A stretch of DNA of 64,000 nucleotides, taken from NCBI RefSeq assembly GCF_025527015.1, contig NZ_JAODIM010000037.1, positions 181,831 to 245,830 of the forward strand. The letters run 5' to 3'. A program made the position numbers and the translations under genes. This DNA is from Winslowiella arboricola. Lineage in GTDB: Bacteria; Pseudomonadota; Gammaproteobacteria; Enterobacterales; Enterobacteriaceae. Positions 10,697 to 20,539 of this stretch are shown here, one piece after another. Below the pieces are notes generated by a model. It ran no database searches. It saw only the letters and a list, made by a program, of their open reading frames with translations, and was not told where the DNA came from. Numbering within the stretch: the first letter of the stretch is position 1; each line of letters starts with the position of its first letter.

Positions 10697-12019
10697 ATGA
10701 ATAAAATCTACATAGCCGGTGGTGTCGCGATCATCGCCGCCCTGGTGGCGGGCGTGCTGCTGTATCAGAACGGCAATACTGCGGCGGATAATGTCGCCGA
10801 TAACCATATTCTGATGAGCCAGCCGCTGACCGCCGCCGATGCCGATGCGGTAAAACGCGGTCACTATATTGCGGTTGCCGGAGACTGCGTCGCCTGCCAT
10901 ACCGCACCGGAAAGCAAAAACGCCTTCGCCGGCGGCTACGCGATCAGCACGCCGTTTGGCGGCATTTACGCCAGCAATATCACCCCGGATGGCGAAACCG
11001 GGATTGGTAACTGGACAGAGCGCGACTTCTATCGCGCCGTGCGTCACGGCAAAGGTAAAGACGGTGAAAATCTCTATCCGGCAATGCCGTATAACGCCTA
11101 TATCAAGGTCAGCGACCAGGATATGCACGATCTGTGGATGTATATGCGTTCGGTAAAACCGGTGCGTTCGGCGGTGCCGGAAACCAGCCTGCCATTCCCG
11201 TATAATATCCGCCTGGCGATGATGGGCTGGAATCTGCTGTTCTTTGATAATAAAGGCTTTACTGCCGATGCATCCCAATCAGCCGAGTGGAATCGCGGCG
11301 CGTACCTGGTTGAGGGGCTTGAGCACTGCGCCGCCTGTCATACCGCGAAAAATATTATCGGCGGCGATACCAGCGCTTATCTGCAGGGCAGTAATCTCGG
11401 TGAGTGGTATGCGCCGGAAATTACCCGCAATCGCTACACCGGGATTGGCAGCTGGTCAGAAGATCAAGTGGTGGAGTATCTGAAGCTGGGCAGCAACCAT
11501 GTGGCGGTGGCTTCCGGTCCGATGGCGGAAGCGGTCAGCAACTCGACGCAGCACCTGACCGATCAGGATCTGCATGCGATTGCCCGCTATCTGCAATCAC
11601 AGCCGGGTTCCGATCGGCAGAAACCGACGCCGTTAAGCGCAGCGAGCAGTGCACAGATGAAAATGGGCGAAAATGTCTATTCAATTAACTGCACCGCCTG
11701 CCATAACAGCGATGGCAAAGGCATTCCCAACCTTGCCGCCAGTCTGGCGGATAATCCGGCGATTATGGGACCCGACGCCTCATCAATTATCACCACTGTG
11801 CTGCAAGGCGGCAGAGGCGCGGTAACCAAAGGCAACCCAACCAGTGGCGCGATGCCAGGTTTTGCGTGGAAATTATCCGATGAGCAGGCAGCGGCGGTAG
11901 CGACTTATATCCGCAACTCATGGGGCAATGCCGCACCGGCGGTCACTGCCGGACAGGTGGCGGAGAAGCGCAGCTTGCTGAAACTGCCCGCGCAGATGGC
12001 GGAGGGGGCAACACCGTAA
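10697..12019 (+). CDS. Tri-heme cytochrome c subunit of membrane dehydrogenase
   Basis: 440 aa. N-terminal hydrophobic signal/anchor (residues 4-22). Three heme c motifs: CVACH at 64-68, CAACH at 211-215, CTACH at 332-336. This is the usual architecture of the cytochrome subunit of alcohol, gluconate and ketogluconate dehydrogenases, donating to ubiquinone. It starts one base after the stop of the GMC gene, so the two are translationally linked. The C-terminus is a soluble tail with no obvious anchor. Confidence 0.9.
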   Translation: MNKIYIAGGVAIIAALVAGVLLYQNGNTAADNVADNHILMSQPLTAADADAVKRGHYIAVAGDCVACHTAPESKNAFAGGYAISTPFGGIYASNITPDGETGIGNWTERDFYRAVRHGKGKDGENLYPAMPYNAYIKVSDQDMHDLWMYMRSVKPVRSAVPETSLPFPYNIRLAMMGWNLLFFDNKGFTADASQSAEWNRGAYLVEGLEHCAACHTAKNIIGGDTSAYLQGSNLGEWYAPEITRNRYTGIGSWSEDQVVEYLKLGSNHVAVASGPMAEAVSNSTQHLTDQDLHAIARYLQSQPGSDRQKPTPLSAASSAQMKMGENVYSINCTACHNSDGKGIPNLAASLADNPAIMGPDASSIITTVLQGGRGAVTKGNPTSGAMPGFAWKLSDEQAAAVATYIRNSWGNAAPAVTAGQVAEKRSLLKLPAQMAEGATP

Positions 12020-12033
12020 AATCAGCGTGCCGG

Positions 12034-12891
12034 TTATCCTGCGGGATAGCTGGCATCGCTTACTGCTTCATTTTCCCGCTGCTGCCTGCGCCACTCCCCC
12101 GGCGACATCTGCCAGATCTGGCGAAACACCCGCGAAAACTGCATCTGATCGCGATAGCCCACCGAGAAGGCAATCACCTTAATCGGCAAACGCGCATCAA
12201 CCAGCAGCGAGGTGGCGACATTCATCCGCAGTAAAATCAGATAATGTTTCGGGCCATAGCCAAAGCGCGCTTTGAACAGGCGGCTCAGATAGCTGCGGTC
12301 TACCCGGCACCAGGCGGCAATATCGCTGACAGTGATATTCTCGTGATAATTGCGCTCCATCCAGTGAATCGCCTTCTCCAGAGGATCGTCTGCTTCAGGC
12401 CGGTGGGCGACAGTACAGACGGTGTTCGCCTGTAATGCATCAAGAAACAGGCAGGTCAGCCCGGCAATGCGCAGCGACTGCGCGGTTTCCTGCGCCAGAA
12501 TTTGCTGCAAATAGTGAAACGCTTCGCGCTGCTCACTGCCAGCGGCGGCGGCATACACCGGATTATCACGATTCAATCCACAGGCTTCAAAAGTGCGCGC
12601 CACAATTAAACCGTCAAATTCAATCCACATATATTCCCACGGCTGGCGTTTATCCGCGCTGTAGGTGGTAATTTCATGCGGATAAATCAGAAATGCCTCC
12701 CCGGGATTTATTTGATAGCTGCCACGCTCGGTATAAAAACGCCCTGTCCCCTTAATCACATAATGCAGTAAATAGTGCTGGCGCACTGCCGGACCAAAAC
12801 TATGCCCGGATTCACACACTTCATGGCCGAACTGAAAAATATTAAGGCCGAAATGCGATATCTCTTCCGGTTTAAGATCTTTTTGTACCAC
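12034..12891 (-). CDS. AraC family transcriptional regulator of the melAB locus
   Basis: 285 aa. N-terminal cupin-like ligand domain (residues about 25-160, with NPGEAFLIYPHE) and a C-terminal pair of helix-turn-helix motifs (ITVSDIAAWCRVDRSYLSRL; IKVIAFSVGYRDQMQFSRVF). The start is GTG 12891 with GAGG 8 bases upstream. It is divergent from melA, as MelR is in E. coli, so a role as activator of melAB in response to an alpha-galactoside is inferred. The C-terminus lies 14 bases from the convergent cytochrome gene. Confidence 0.87.
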   Translation of the reverse strand: MVQKDLKPEEISHFGLNIFQFGHEVCESGHSFGPAVRQHYLLHYVIKGTGRFYTERGSYQINPGEAFLIYPHEITTYSADKRQPWEYMWIEFDGLIVARTFEACGLNRDNPVYAAAAGSEQREAFHYLQQILAQETAQSLRIAGLTCLFLDALQANTVCTVAHRPEADDPLEKAIHWMERNYHENITVSDIAAWCRVDRSYLSRLFKARFGYGPKHYLILLRMNVATSLLVDARLPIKVIAFSVGYRDQMQFSRVFRQIWQMSPGEWRRQQRENEAVSDASYPAG

Positions 12892-13002
12892 TGCTTTCGC
12901 CTCAGTGTTGCGCTGACAACATCACATAATCACATAGATTAGCTTGTTTTTAGTGTGAACTGGCTGATGTGGCAAGCGCCAACAGGTTGACAGACGGCTA
13001 AT

Positions 13003-13018
13003 TGCGACCTGCCTCACA
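13003..13018. promoter_or_regulatory. Candidate CRP site upstream of melA
   Basis: TGCGA-CCTGCC-TCACA matches the CRP half-site consensus TGTGA-N6-TCACA at 9 of 10 positions. It lies 115 bases before the melA start in the regulator-melA gap. In E. coli the mel promoter also needs CRP. Confidence 0.45.
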
Positions 13019-13132
13019 GATTTGTTGCGCTTTCATTTTTCGCCATATTGATGTCACAAAACGACATATACATTATTTCCGTCGCTGCCTAGAGTCAGGT
13101 CAACGCAATATTCACTGGCACAGGAAAAAACA

Positions 13133-14437
13133 ATGAAAATCACCTTTATTGGTGCGGGCAGCACCGTATTTGCAAAAAATGTACTCGGCGACATTATGGC
13201 AACCGCATCATTAAGTGAGGTGCAGATTGCACTTTACGATATTGATGAAAGTCGCCTGCAGGACTCCTGGAATATGCTGAATAATATTAATCAGAATATT
13301 AACCAGGGGCGCGCCAGCATTGAAAAATATGTGGGCGTCGAACAACGTCGTGCGGCGTTAAACGGGGCGAAGTATGTGATTAACGCCATTCAGGTCGGCG
13401 GCTATCAACCTTGCACGGTGACTGACTTTGAGATCCCGAAACAGTTTGGCCTGCGCCAGACGATTGCCGATACGCTGGGGATTGGCGGCCTGTTTCGCGC
13501 ACTGCGTACCCTGCCGGTGCTGTTTGATATCGCCCGCGAAATGGAGCAGGAGTGCCCGGATGCCTGGTTCCTTAACTATACCAATCCCATGGCCGCCCTG
13601 ACCGGCGCGATGTTGCGGCATACCGGGATTAAAACCGTCGGGCTGTGCCACAGCGTGCAGGTTTGCGCCGAAACCCTGCTGAAAGCGGTGGATATGCCAA
13701 CCGACGGCGTCACCTGGCAGATTGCCGGTATCAACCATATGGCGTGGTTACTGGATATTAAGCGCCATGGCGAGGATATTTATCCGGAAGTTAAACGCCG
13801 CGCCGCCGCGCTGGCACACAAGCATGACGATATGGTGCGCCATGAAATTATGCGCGTATTTGGCTACTACGTTACCGAATCCTCCGAGCATAACGCCGAA
13901 TATATGCCGTACTGGATCAAGCGCAATTATCCGCAACTTATCGAACGTTTTAATATTCCACTGGATGAGTATCCGCGCCGCTGTATTGAGCAGATCAATA
14001 ACTGGCAGATGCAGCGTGAACAACTCACGCGTGACGAAGCGCTGAGCCACTGCCGCAGCCATGAATACGCTTCATATATCATTGAGGCGATGGAAACCGA
14101 CCAGCCATACAAAATTGGCGGCAATGTGCTTAACCGCGGCCTGATCACTAATCTGCCGTCAGAAGCCTGTGTTGAAGTGCCTTGCCTGGTCGATGCTCAG
14201 GGTATTACCCCAACGATCGTCGGCGATCTCCCGCCCCAGCTGGCGGCGCTCAACCGCACCAATATCAATACCCAGTTGCTGACCATTGAAGCCGCCGTCA
14301 CGCTGAAAAAAGAGCATATCTATCATGCCGCCCTGCTTGATCCGCACACCTCGGCGGAGCTGTCGATTGATGACACCATTCGCCTGTGCGATGCGTTAAT
14401 CGAAGCACACGGCAACTGGTTGCCGGCTTACCGCTAA
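13133..14437 (+). CDS. melA: Alpha-galactosidase, glycoside hydrolase family 4
   Basis: 434 aa. The N-terminal NAD-binding fold begins MKITFIGAGSTVFAKN. GH4 hallmarks follow: NYTNPM at 148-153, metal ligand C172 in GLCHSVQ, and H202 in GINHMAW. GH4 enzymes use NAD+ and Mn2+ in an oxidation-elimination mechanism, in the cytoplasm. Here it should split melibiose to galactose and glucose. AGGA precedes the ATG. It is followed by the cognate carrier melB and preceded by a divergent AraC regulator. An alpha-glucosidase role is possible within GH4 but the melB neighbour argues for melA. Confidence 0.9.
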   Translation: MKITFIGAGSTVFAKNVLGDIMATASLSEVQIALYDIDESRLQDSWNMLNNINQNINQGRASIEKYVGVEQRRAALNGAKYVINAIQVGGYQPCTVTDFEIPKQFGLRQTIADTLGIGGLFRALRTLPVLFDIAREMEQECPDAWFLNYTNPMAALTGAMLRHTGIKTVGLCHSVQVCAETLLKAVDMPTDGVTWQIAGINHMAWLLDIKRHGEDIYPEVKRRAAALAHKHDDMVRHEIMRVFGYYVTESSEHNAEYMPYWIKRNYPQLIERFNIPLDEYPRRCIEQINNWQMQREQLTRDEALSHCRSHEYASYIIEAMETDQPYKIGGNVLNRGLITNLPSEACVEVPCLVDAQGITPTIVGDLPPQLAALNRTNINTQLLTIEAAVTLKKEHIYHAALLDPHTSAELSIDDTIRLCDALIEAHGNWLPAYR

Positions 14438-14476
14438 TCCCTGGCTCACCCTACCTTTAAGCCGCATTGAAAGGAG

Positions 14477-14509
14477 GCCGACGCTGTTTTTATGGCTGTC
14501 AGCGTCGGC
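14477..14509 (+). other. Intercistronic hairpin between melA and melB
   Basis: GCCGACGCTG and CAGCGTCGGC form a perfect 10-bp stem with a 13-base loop. No T-run follows, so it is more likely an mRNA-processing or stability element that tunes melA versus melB than a full terminator. Confidence 0.6.
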
Positions 14510-14532
14510 TCCGGGGAGATGCGGAAATAACC

Positions 14533-15978
14533 ATGAGCGTTTCACTAAAAACTAAAATCAGCTATGGATTCGGCGCCTTTGGTAAAGACTTCGCCATCGG
14601 CATAATTTATATGTACTTAATGTATTACTACACCGATGTGGTGGGCGTTTCCGTCAGTATGGTGGCGTCGCTGTTTCTGGTAGCGCGTATCCTCGATGCG
14701 CTGCTCGATCCGGTGATGGGCTGGATTGTCGAACGCACCCGCACACGCTGGGGAAAATTTAAACCCTGGATTCTGATTGGCACGCTGGTAAATTCCGTGG
14801 TGCTGATCAGTGTTTTCTGCGCGCATAATTTCACCGGCGGCGCACTGATTGCTTATATCTGGGTCACTTACATTCTCTGGGGTTTTACTTACACCATTAT
14901 GGATGTGCCTTTCTGGTCGCTGGTGCCCTGCATCACCGTCGATAAACGCGAGCGTGAAGCGTTGATCCCGTGGCCACGTTTCTTTGCCAGCAGCGCCGGT
15001 TATCTTACCGGAGTCATTGGCTTGCCACTGATTAACCTGCTCGGCCAGGGCAGCCAGGGCGACGGTTTTATGCGCTTCACCTTTATCCTGGTGTTCTTCT
15101 TTGTACTGTCCACCATCGTCACGCTGGTCAATGTGCAGGAGAAGTACTCTTCTTCGCATAATGGCGGCGAGCAGGTGCAGCACGGGCTGAAAAGCGTGCT
15201 GATGATGATCGTGCGTAATAAGCCGTTATTTGCCCTGCTGGTCATGGCGTTGTCGTGGAATATGGCCCATAACGTGATTCAGTCCTTTGCCATCTACTAC
15301 TTCAAATATGTGGTGGGCCGCGAGGAGCTGTTCCCGTGGTATATGATGTATGCCGGAATTGCCAATCTGGCGACTATCGCGCTGTTCCCCTTGCTGGCAA
15401 AACGTTTTTCACGGCGCATTCTGTGGATTAGCGCGTCTGTTTTACCGGTATTAAGCTGCCTGTTGCTGCTGATTGTCGGGCTGTATGCGCCGCAAAGCGC
15501 CACGTTGATAGCCCTGTCCGGGATTATGGCCAACTGCGGTGGGGCTTTCTTCTGGGTATTGCTGGTAATTATGGTGGCCGATACCGTCGATTACGGCGAT
15601 TACGCGCTGGGAATGCGCATTGAGAGCATTGCCTTTGCGGTTCAAACCATGGTGGTTAAAGCCGGTTCCGCTTTCGCTGGTCTGGTGATTGGCGTACTGC
15701 TCGGCGCCGTCGGTTATCAGGCGGGCGTGCCGCAAAGTGCCAGCACTATAATGGGGATGCAGGGAATTATGATTGTGGTTCCGATGCTGTTCTTTGGCCT
15801 GACGCTCTGGGTCTATCTGCGCCATTACGCACTGGATGGCGCACTGCTGCAACAGGTGCAAAATCATCTGAAGCGTAAATATGATGAACCGGTGGATGCT
15901 CAGGCGCGTGCGGCTGCGGTACCGGGCCGCGATACACATACGGTGACGCCAGCGGATACGGTTACCGTTAAGTCCTGA
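14533..15978 (+). CDS. melB: Melibiose:cation symporter
   Basis: 481 aa, 12 transmembrane segments, glycoside-pentoside-hexuronide (GPH) family. The opening [19 protein letters not shown] is nearly that of E. coli MelB. The cation-site aspartates fall at the same numbers: D55 and D59 in [11 protein letters not shown]124 in YTIMDVPFW. It couples melibiose uptake to Na+, H+ or Li+. ATG 14533 is chosen because the 22 upstream codons overlap the intercistronic hairpin and look non-coding. Second gene of the melAB operon. Confidence 0.93.
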   Translation: MSVSLKTKISYGFGAFGKDFAIGIIYMYLMYYYTDVVGVSVSMVASLFLVARILDALLDPVMGWIVERTRTRWGKFKPWILIGTLVNSVVLISVFCAHNFTGGALIAYIWVTYILWGFTYTIMDVPFWSLVPCITVDKREREALIPWPRFFASSAGYLTGVIGLPLINLLGQGSQGDGFMRFTFILVFFFVLSTIVTLVNVQEKYSSSHNGGEQVQHGLKSVLMMIVRNKPLFALLVMALSWNMAHNVIQSFAIYYFKYVVGREELFPWYMMYAGIANLATIALFPLLAKRFSRRILWISASVLPVLSCLLLLIVGLYAPQSATLIALSGIMANCGGAFFWVLLVIMVADTVDYGDYALGMRIESIAFAVQTMVVKAGSAFAGLVIGVLLGAVGYQAGVPQSASTIMGMQGIMIVVPMLFFGLTLWVYLRHYALDGALLQQVQNHLKRKYDEPVDAQARAAAVPGRDTHTVTPADTVTVKS

Positions 15979-16052
15979 ATCTGTTGTTCACAGCAGTGAT
16001 AATCACGGGGGGAACATCGCGTTATTTATGACGTTATGACAATCAGCAGCAC

Positions 16053-16072
16053 GGGCGGCGCTCACGCCGCCC
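16053..16072. repeat. GC hairpin repeat, copy 1
   Basis: GGGCGGCG-CTCA-CGCCGCCC, a perfect 8-bp stem with a 4-base loop between the convergent ends of melB and kduD. The same arms recur at 26295 and 26342. Confidence 0.75.
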
Positions 16073-16079
16073 AGCCAGA

Positions 16080-16841
16080 TCAACGCGCCAGCCAGCCGCC
16101 ATCAACAGCGAGAGTGTAGCCATTGATATAATCCGATGCAGGGGAGGCAAGAAACACCGCCGGTCCCATCAGATCCTGCGGTAAACCCCAGCGTCCGGCA
16201 GGAATACGCTCAACAATCGCATCATTACGCGCCTGATCGGCACGCAGCTGCTGAGTATTGTTGGTCGCCATATAGCCCGGCGCAATGGCATTAACATTAA
16301 TACCGTACTGCGCCCATTCGTTGGCTAACAGGCGGGTGACGCCCATGACGGCGCTTTTCGACGCAGTATAGGAAGGCACGCGGATACCGCCCTGGAACGA
16401 CAGCATTGAGGCGATATTGATAATCTTGCCGCCCTGCCCCTGACTGATAAACTGACGGGCCACTGCCTGCGACATAAAGAACACAGTTTTAATATTCAGG
16501 TTCATCACGTCATCCCAGTCTTTTTCGCTAAATTCCAGCGCGTCCTGACGACGGATAATTCCGGCGTTATTCACCAGAATATCGATATGACCAAACTCCG
16601 CCAGCGCCTGTTCCAGCAGCGCAGGCACCACTTCCAGTTTACTCAGATCGGCTTTCAGACTTAAAAAACGGCGACCCAGCGCGGCCACTTGCGCGGCGGT
16701 ATCTTCCGGCTCCACCACATTAATGCCAACGATGTCACAGCCAGCTTGCGCCAGGCCCACCGCCATACCCTGTCCTAAACCTGTGTCGCAACCGGTAACG
16801 ATGGCAACTTTACCCTGCAGTGAAAAATTATCGAGAATCAT
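16080..16841 (-). CDS. kduD: 2-dehydro-3-deoxy-D-gluconate 5-dehydrogenase
   Basis: 253 aa short-chain dehydrogenase, very close to E. coli KduD over its whole length (opening MILDNFSLQGKVAIVTGCDT, ending LAVDGGWLAR). Rossmann motif TGCDTGLG at 16-23; catalytic S145, Y158, K162. It interconverts 2,5-diketo-3-deoxygluconate and 2-keto-3-deoxygluconate in pectin and hexuronate breakdown. ATG 16841 has AAGGA upstream; a longer frame to 16943 is not supported. A KdgR box lies about 150 bases upstream. kduI is not next to it in this window. Confidence 0.95.
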   Translation of the reverse strand: MILDNFSLQGKVAIVTGCDTGLGQGMAVGLAQAGCDIVGINVVEPEDTAAQVAALGRRFLSLKADLSKLEVVPALLEQALAEFGHIDILVNNAGIIRRQDALEFSEKDWDDVMNLNIKTVFFMSQAVARQFISQGQGGKIINIASMLSFQGGIRVPSYTASKSAVMGVTRLLANEWAQYGINVNAIAPGYMATNNTQQLRADQARNDAIVERIPAGRWGLPQDLMGPAVFLASPASDYINGYTLAVDGGWLAR

Positions 16842-16992
16842 CATATCTTCCTTAGCGCACGGGGCGGAGTTCGCCCGGATAAAAATCAGGTAACAATCGG
16901 TCAGCATCATGCTCTTTCCAGTCGGGGAAAGGGCATCACTCACTTACCAGCCTGCCCTGATTCTATCCCTAATTCCCCCTGCAGACAATAAA

Positions 16993-17012
16993 ATCAAAAC
17001 AGCGTTTTATTT
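16993..17012. promoter_or_regulatory. KdgR box upstream of kduD
   Basis: ATCAAAACAGCGTTTTATTT agrees with the KdgR consensus AATRAAAYRNYRTTTYRTTT at 18 of 20 positions. KdgR represses pectin genes until 2-keto-3-deoxygluconate accumulates. Confidence 0.65.
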
Positions 17013-17064
17013 TTAATAAAACCACAACACAAAAACAGCAAATTTTAAACCTGCATGAGTAACG

Positions 17065-18630
17065 TTATGGCAGCTGTTCAGCAATCACGGGCTGCGCGCC
17101 ATCGGCGTCATTCATTTTGCGCGAAATATCACTGTTGCCCCAGCACTGCTCGTAGGGGAAACCGACCAGCTCTTCAATTACCGCCCGCGCTTCAGGTTTG
17201 ATCGCGCTAAGCTCACCACCGGCTTTGATGCGCGCGACTTCCTCTAACACGATAAAGTGGGTTTTGCGGTCGAGGGTCATCTGGCGGCTAAAGATAATCG
17301 CGGTCAGCGCCAGTACAATTACCCCGGCAAAGAACACCCATGAGATAGCGTTAATCGCGCTTTCCGGCTGGACATGGGATTTCGACTGGAAGCCGTAATA
17401 GCTGAGGATCGCCCCCATCACAAACACGATCACCGAACGGACGATTTTTCCTGAGAAGGTCATTGCGCCGGCATAAATGCCCTCGCGACGACGGCCAGTA
17501 AACACTTCGTCAACATCGGCGAGGAAGGTATAGACCGTCCATGGAATGTAGTAGACACCACCGGTACCTAAACCAAACACCACGGTGACGCCAATAATCG
17601 CCACGGTGGCGAAATACCCCGGCAGATGCAGGAAGTGCAGCAGTGAGTAGCAGCAGACGGCGAAGATAACGATCGACAGTGCCCAGGTATAAGGTTTGCT
17701 AAAACCGCGTTTGACGCAGATAGCAATAAAGATCGCGGTAGAGCATAACTGCAGGATGGCATTCAGGCTGTTTAGCCCGGCAAGAATCGCCGGATCGTAT
17801 TGCAGCACAAAAATCACATAGTAAGTAAATACGGAAGCGAATAGCCATTCCGCGCCAAAGCCAAACAGGTACATCCCCAGATGCTTGCGGAATACGCGTA
17901 AATAGAAGGTGGACTGCATATCGCGCACCAACGCCACCAGCGTTTGCCATAAGGTTTTTTTCTGTCTGACGGCCCTGATGCCGGCATCTTTACGCTCCCA
18001 TGAGAACCAGTAAAGCATGCCAATGGCGATAAACAGAATCAGGCCATAAGTGATGCCGGTATACAGAAACGGCTGCGCCGACTCTTTGCCATACAGCAGG
18101 ATAAATTGTCCGGGAATAATCGCCGCCAGGAAGTTAGCCATTTTACCGAAGATCGCTTTATAGCCGGTCAGCTTCGAACGCACGGCAAAATCATCGGTCA
18201 TTTCGGTGGCCAGCGTTTCGTACGGCACCATCACCGAGGTATAGATCAGTTCGAAAATGACGTACGTGCAGAGGTAATACCAGAAACCAAACCCTTCTAC
18301 CCACAGTAACGGGTAGAACATCATTAATGGCGCGCCGATCAGTAAAAAGAAACGCCGGCGACCAAAACGTTTACCTAACCAGGTGTTGCCAAAGTTATCG
18401 GTTAAATAACCCATTAGCGGATTACTGATGGCATCAATAACACTGGCAACGGAGAAGATAAATGACGCTTCCAGCAGCGTCAGGCCGCAGAAGGTGGTAT
18501 AAAAATAGAGTAACCATGCTCCGGCAATCGCCAGCGCACCACTGCCCAGCAGGTTGCCCCCGCCATAAGCCAGCTGATGACCCAGATTAACCCTGCGTCC
18601 CTCGCCCAAAGGTAGCCTGTTTTTTATCAT
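17065..18630 (-). CDS. togT: Oligogalacturonide:cation symporter, GPH family
   Basis: 521 aa, about 12 transmembrane segments, GPH family like MelB but of a different branch (YGGGNLLGSGALAIAGAWLL; DAISNPLMGYLTDN; KRFGRRRFFLL). It matches the TogT type of pectin-degrading enterobacteria. Pairing with kduD and a KdgR box just before the start supports uptake of oligogalacturonides. ATG 18630 with AGAGG 9 bases upstream is preferred over ATG 18660, which lies inside the KdgR box. It could transport a related uronide instead. Confidence 0.82.
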   Translation of the reverse strand: MIKNRLPLGEGRRVNLGHQLAYGGGNLLGSGALAIAGAWLLYFYTTFCGLTLLEASFIFSVASVIDAISNPLMGYLTDNFGNTWLGKRFGRRRFFLLIGAPLMMFYPLLWVEGFGFWYYLCTYVIFELIYTSVMVPYETLATEMTDDFAVRSKLTGYKAIFGKMANFLAAIIPGQFILLYGKESAQPFLYTGITYGLILFIAIGMLYWFSWERKDAGIRAVRQKKTLWQTLVALVRDMQSTFYLRVFRKHLGMYLFGFGAEWLFASVFTYYVIFVLQYDPAILAGLNSLNAILQLCSTAIFIAICVKRGFSKPYTWALSIVIFAVCCYSLLHFLHLPGYFATVAIIGVTVVFGLGTGGVYYIPWTVYTFLADVDEVFTGRRREGIYAGAMTFSGKIVRSVIVFVMGAILSYYGFQSKSHVQPESAINAISWVFFAGVIVLALTAIIFSRQMTLDRKTHFIVLEEVARIKAGGELSAIKPEARAVIEELVGFPYEQCWGNSDISRKMNDADGAQPVIAEQLP

Positions 18631-18649
18631 GGCATTGCGCCTCTTATTT

Positions 18650-18669
18650 AAATGAACCACTGTTTCATT
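18650..18669. promoter_or_regulatory. KdgR box at togT
   Basis: On the minus strand AATGAAACAGTGGTTCATTT matches AATRAAAYRNYRTTTYRTTT at 19 of 20 positions. It sits 19 bases before the togT ATG, where bound repressor would block transcription. Confidence 0.8.
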
Positions 18670-18712
18670 TTTATTGGATTGTGGTTTTATATATTTAAGA
18701 GGCCGCGTATGT

Positions 18713-18728
18713 TGTGATCAATATCACC
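18713..18728. promoter_or_regulatory. CRP site upstream of togT
   Basis: TGTGA-TCAATA-TCACC matches TGTGA-N6-TCACA at 9 of 10 positions, about 83 bases upstream of togT. KdgR plus CRP is the normal pairing for pectin transport genes. Confidence 0.6.
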
Positions 18729-18917
18729 ATAAATCATAAGCATGCTTATTTATTCTGCTTTTGCGATGCAGATAACATTCGTGGCGTGGAGGAATGGATA
18801 GCAGGATCAGTAAAACGGTGAATCAAAACGAGTAAAAACGATTGTGGTGAATCCCCACAGGCCGTCTATCTTAGCCTCAGGAACTTTGCTGGTTCCTTTA
18901 ATGGTGCAGATTATACC

Positions 18918-18942
18918 GCCCGGCTTAATGCCGGGCTTTTTT
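18918..18942 (+). terminator. Orphan intrinsic terminator on the plus strand
   Basis: GCCCGGC-TTAAT-GCCGGGC followed by six T. It points away from togT and is not oriented to end the minus-strand GGDEF gene, since no T-run follows on that strand. With no plus-strand gene before it, it may end a small RNA. Confidence 0.7.
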
Positions 18943-18967
18943 ATGCGCGGGTTCTGGTGCTTAACAA

Positions 18968-20002
18968 TTAGATTTTTTCTGGCTGCAACAGCATCTGCTG
19001 CTTACGCTGCTTTTTATCTTCATACATTGCGGCATCCGCGGCACGTACCGCCAGATCCGGTGTGCTGGCTGCAGGATTAACGGCAATCACGCCGATGCTG
19101 GCACCCGCATAGTCAATTAAGCAATTGCCGGGATGATACTGCCCGATAAGCAGCGCCGCCAGCCGGGATCTGAACGTCTGCGCAGCATCAATGGCTGCGG
19201 CCTCCCCTTCAGGTCCGACGCCCGCGACAATAAATTCATCACCACCGAGCCGCCCCAGCACTTCATCCGTTCGTGCACTCTGTTGCAGGCGCTGACTGAC
19301 CGCCCGCAGGAAGGCATCGCCGGTATCATGACCGTAGCGATCGTTGATCTGTTTAAAACCGTCCAGATCGATAAAAGCTATCAGCACATAACGCGCATCA
19401 CGCTGTGCACGGGCAAACAGCCGTGGAAGTTGGTCAAATACCGCACGACGATTCGGTAAAGTGGTTAATTCATCGGTAAAACTCACCGCCTTAAGGGCAA
19501 CATTCGCTTCCTGAAGCTGTTCAAGCAGCTGCTCTTTACGGATATATTGCGCGATAAGCTCGGCAAACAGATGTAACACCTGCTCTGCCTGTTCGGACAG
19601 CATGCGGCTTTCAGAACTGGCCGCACAAAGCGTACCGTATAAAGCGCCATCACCCAGCATTACTGGCTTACTGAGATAGGTGGTAATCCCCAGCGCTTTC
19701 GCCGCCTGCGAATCCCCCCAGATGCTGGCGACATCACAGGTAAAAGGCTGACCAGCATCCAGCGCACGTTTACATAAGGTGTCTTCCCAGGGAACCGCTA
19801 ATCCCTCGGGGATCTGCATCTGCTGGCTGTTGCGCGAGAACAGAATATGTTGTTTAGCGTCGGCCAGATCGATCCGCGTCAGGTAGGTGGACTCCATATT
19901 GGTCACCAGTTCAAGCATTTCCAGCATCTGGCGCACAAAGCCTTCAAGGGTCTTTTCAGTCCCCAGCGCATCTGAAATACGCTCAATTAAATTTTCGGTC
20001 AT
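18968..20002 (-). CDS. GAF-GGDEF diguanylate cyclase
   Basis: 344 aa. N-terminal GAF-type sensor (residues about 10-150), a short coiled-coil linker (about 155-172) and a C-terminal GGDEF domain with an intact GGDEF at 253-257 (RLGGDEFIVAG). The inhibitory I-site position reads RTDE at 244-247 instead of RxxD, so product inhibition is probably lost. It should make cyclic di-GMP in the cytoplasm in response to a ligand bound by GAF. No membrane segment. It stands alone. Confidence 0.88.
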   Translation of the reverse strand: MTENLIERISDALGTEKTLEGFVRQMLEMLELVTNMESTYLTRIDLADAKQHILFSRNSQQMQIPEGLAVPWEDTLCKRALDAGQPFTCDVASIWGDSQAAKALGITTYLSKPVMLGDGALYGTLCAASSESRMLSEQAEQVLHLFAELIAQYIRKEQLLEQLQEANVALKAVSFTDELTTLPNRRAVFDQLPRLFARAQRDARYVLIAFIDLDGFKQINDRYGHDTGDAFLRAVSQRLQQSARTDEVLGRLGGDEFIVAGVGPEGEAAAIDAAQTFRSRLAALLIGQYHPGNCLIDYAGASIGVIAVNPAASTPDLAVRAADAAMYEDKKQRKQQMLLQPEKI

Positions 20003-20539
20003 AATTCAGGTTGTCCAGATCCCGGATGTTGGTGGTGATACAAGCAAAAGAAGAGCGATTTTTACCGCGCTAAAGATAACATCTGAATAATTTTTAATTT
20101 TTGACTGGGCAGCCAGCCAGATCTTGCTACTGGAATAATCATCGGCCACAGAGTAAAAAATTTTAGCTCTGATTACAAACCAGTATGTGGCGCTGGCGGG
20201 GTGTAAAAAGCCAGAAATGGCTCACTGAGTCGCTCGGTTCCCTTTGCTTTATCGCGGGAAATAAGCCGATATGACTGACAGCGAAATTTGCCTTAAGTCT
20301 GTTACATCTGTATTACAGCTATTTTCTCTGCCACAAACGGGAATTTGTGCAGATGCACAATTCAGGCGCTGTGAGATATATTCTCCTGGTAAAAACTGGC
20401 TGGATAATATCCGGTCTTAAACAGAACATTCAGAAGATAATATTTTTTTATTATTAACTTTAGTAATGTTGTTTGGGATTTATCCTAATAAACATTAACA
20501 TCGGCATTCCGATACTCCACGATGACCAACGAGTTTTGT
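20003..20539. other. Divergent intergenic region
   Basis: 537 bases between the divergent GGDEF gene and hydrolase gene, AT-rich toward the hydrolase. No RNA gene, repeat or clear regulator site was recognised. Confidence 0.5.

Larger units (their letters stand above)
18631..18967. other. togT promoter region and unexplained plus-strand transcript region
   Basis: 337 bases with no ORF. The left part holds a KdgR box and a CRP site for togT. The right part (about 18840-18942) contains short hairpins and ends in an intrinsic terminator on the plus strand, with no plus-strand gene upstream. Confidence 0.5.

Noticed and set aside
13051..13067. ATGTC-N7-GACAT palindrome upstream of melA
   Set aside because: AraC regulators usually bind direct repeats and the arms are only 5 bases, so it is not called an operator.
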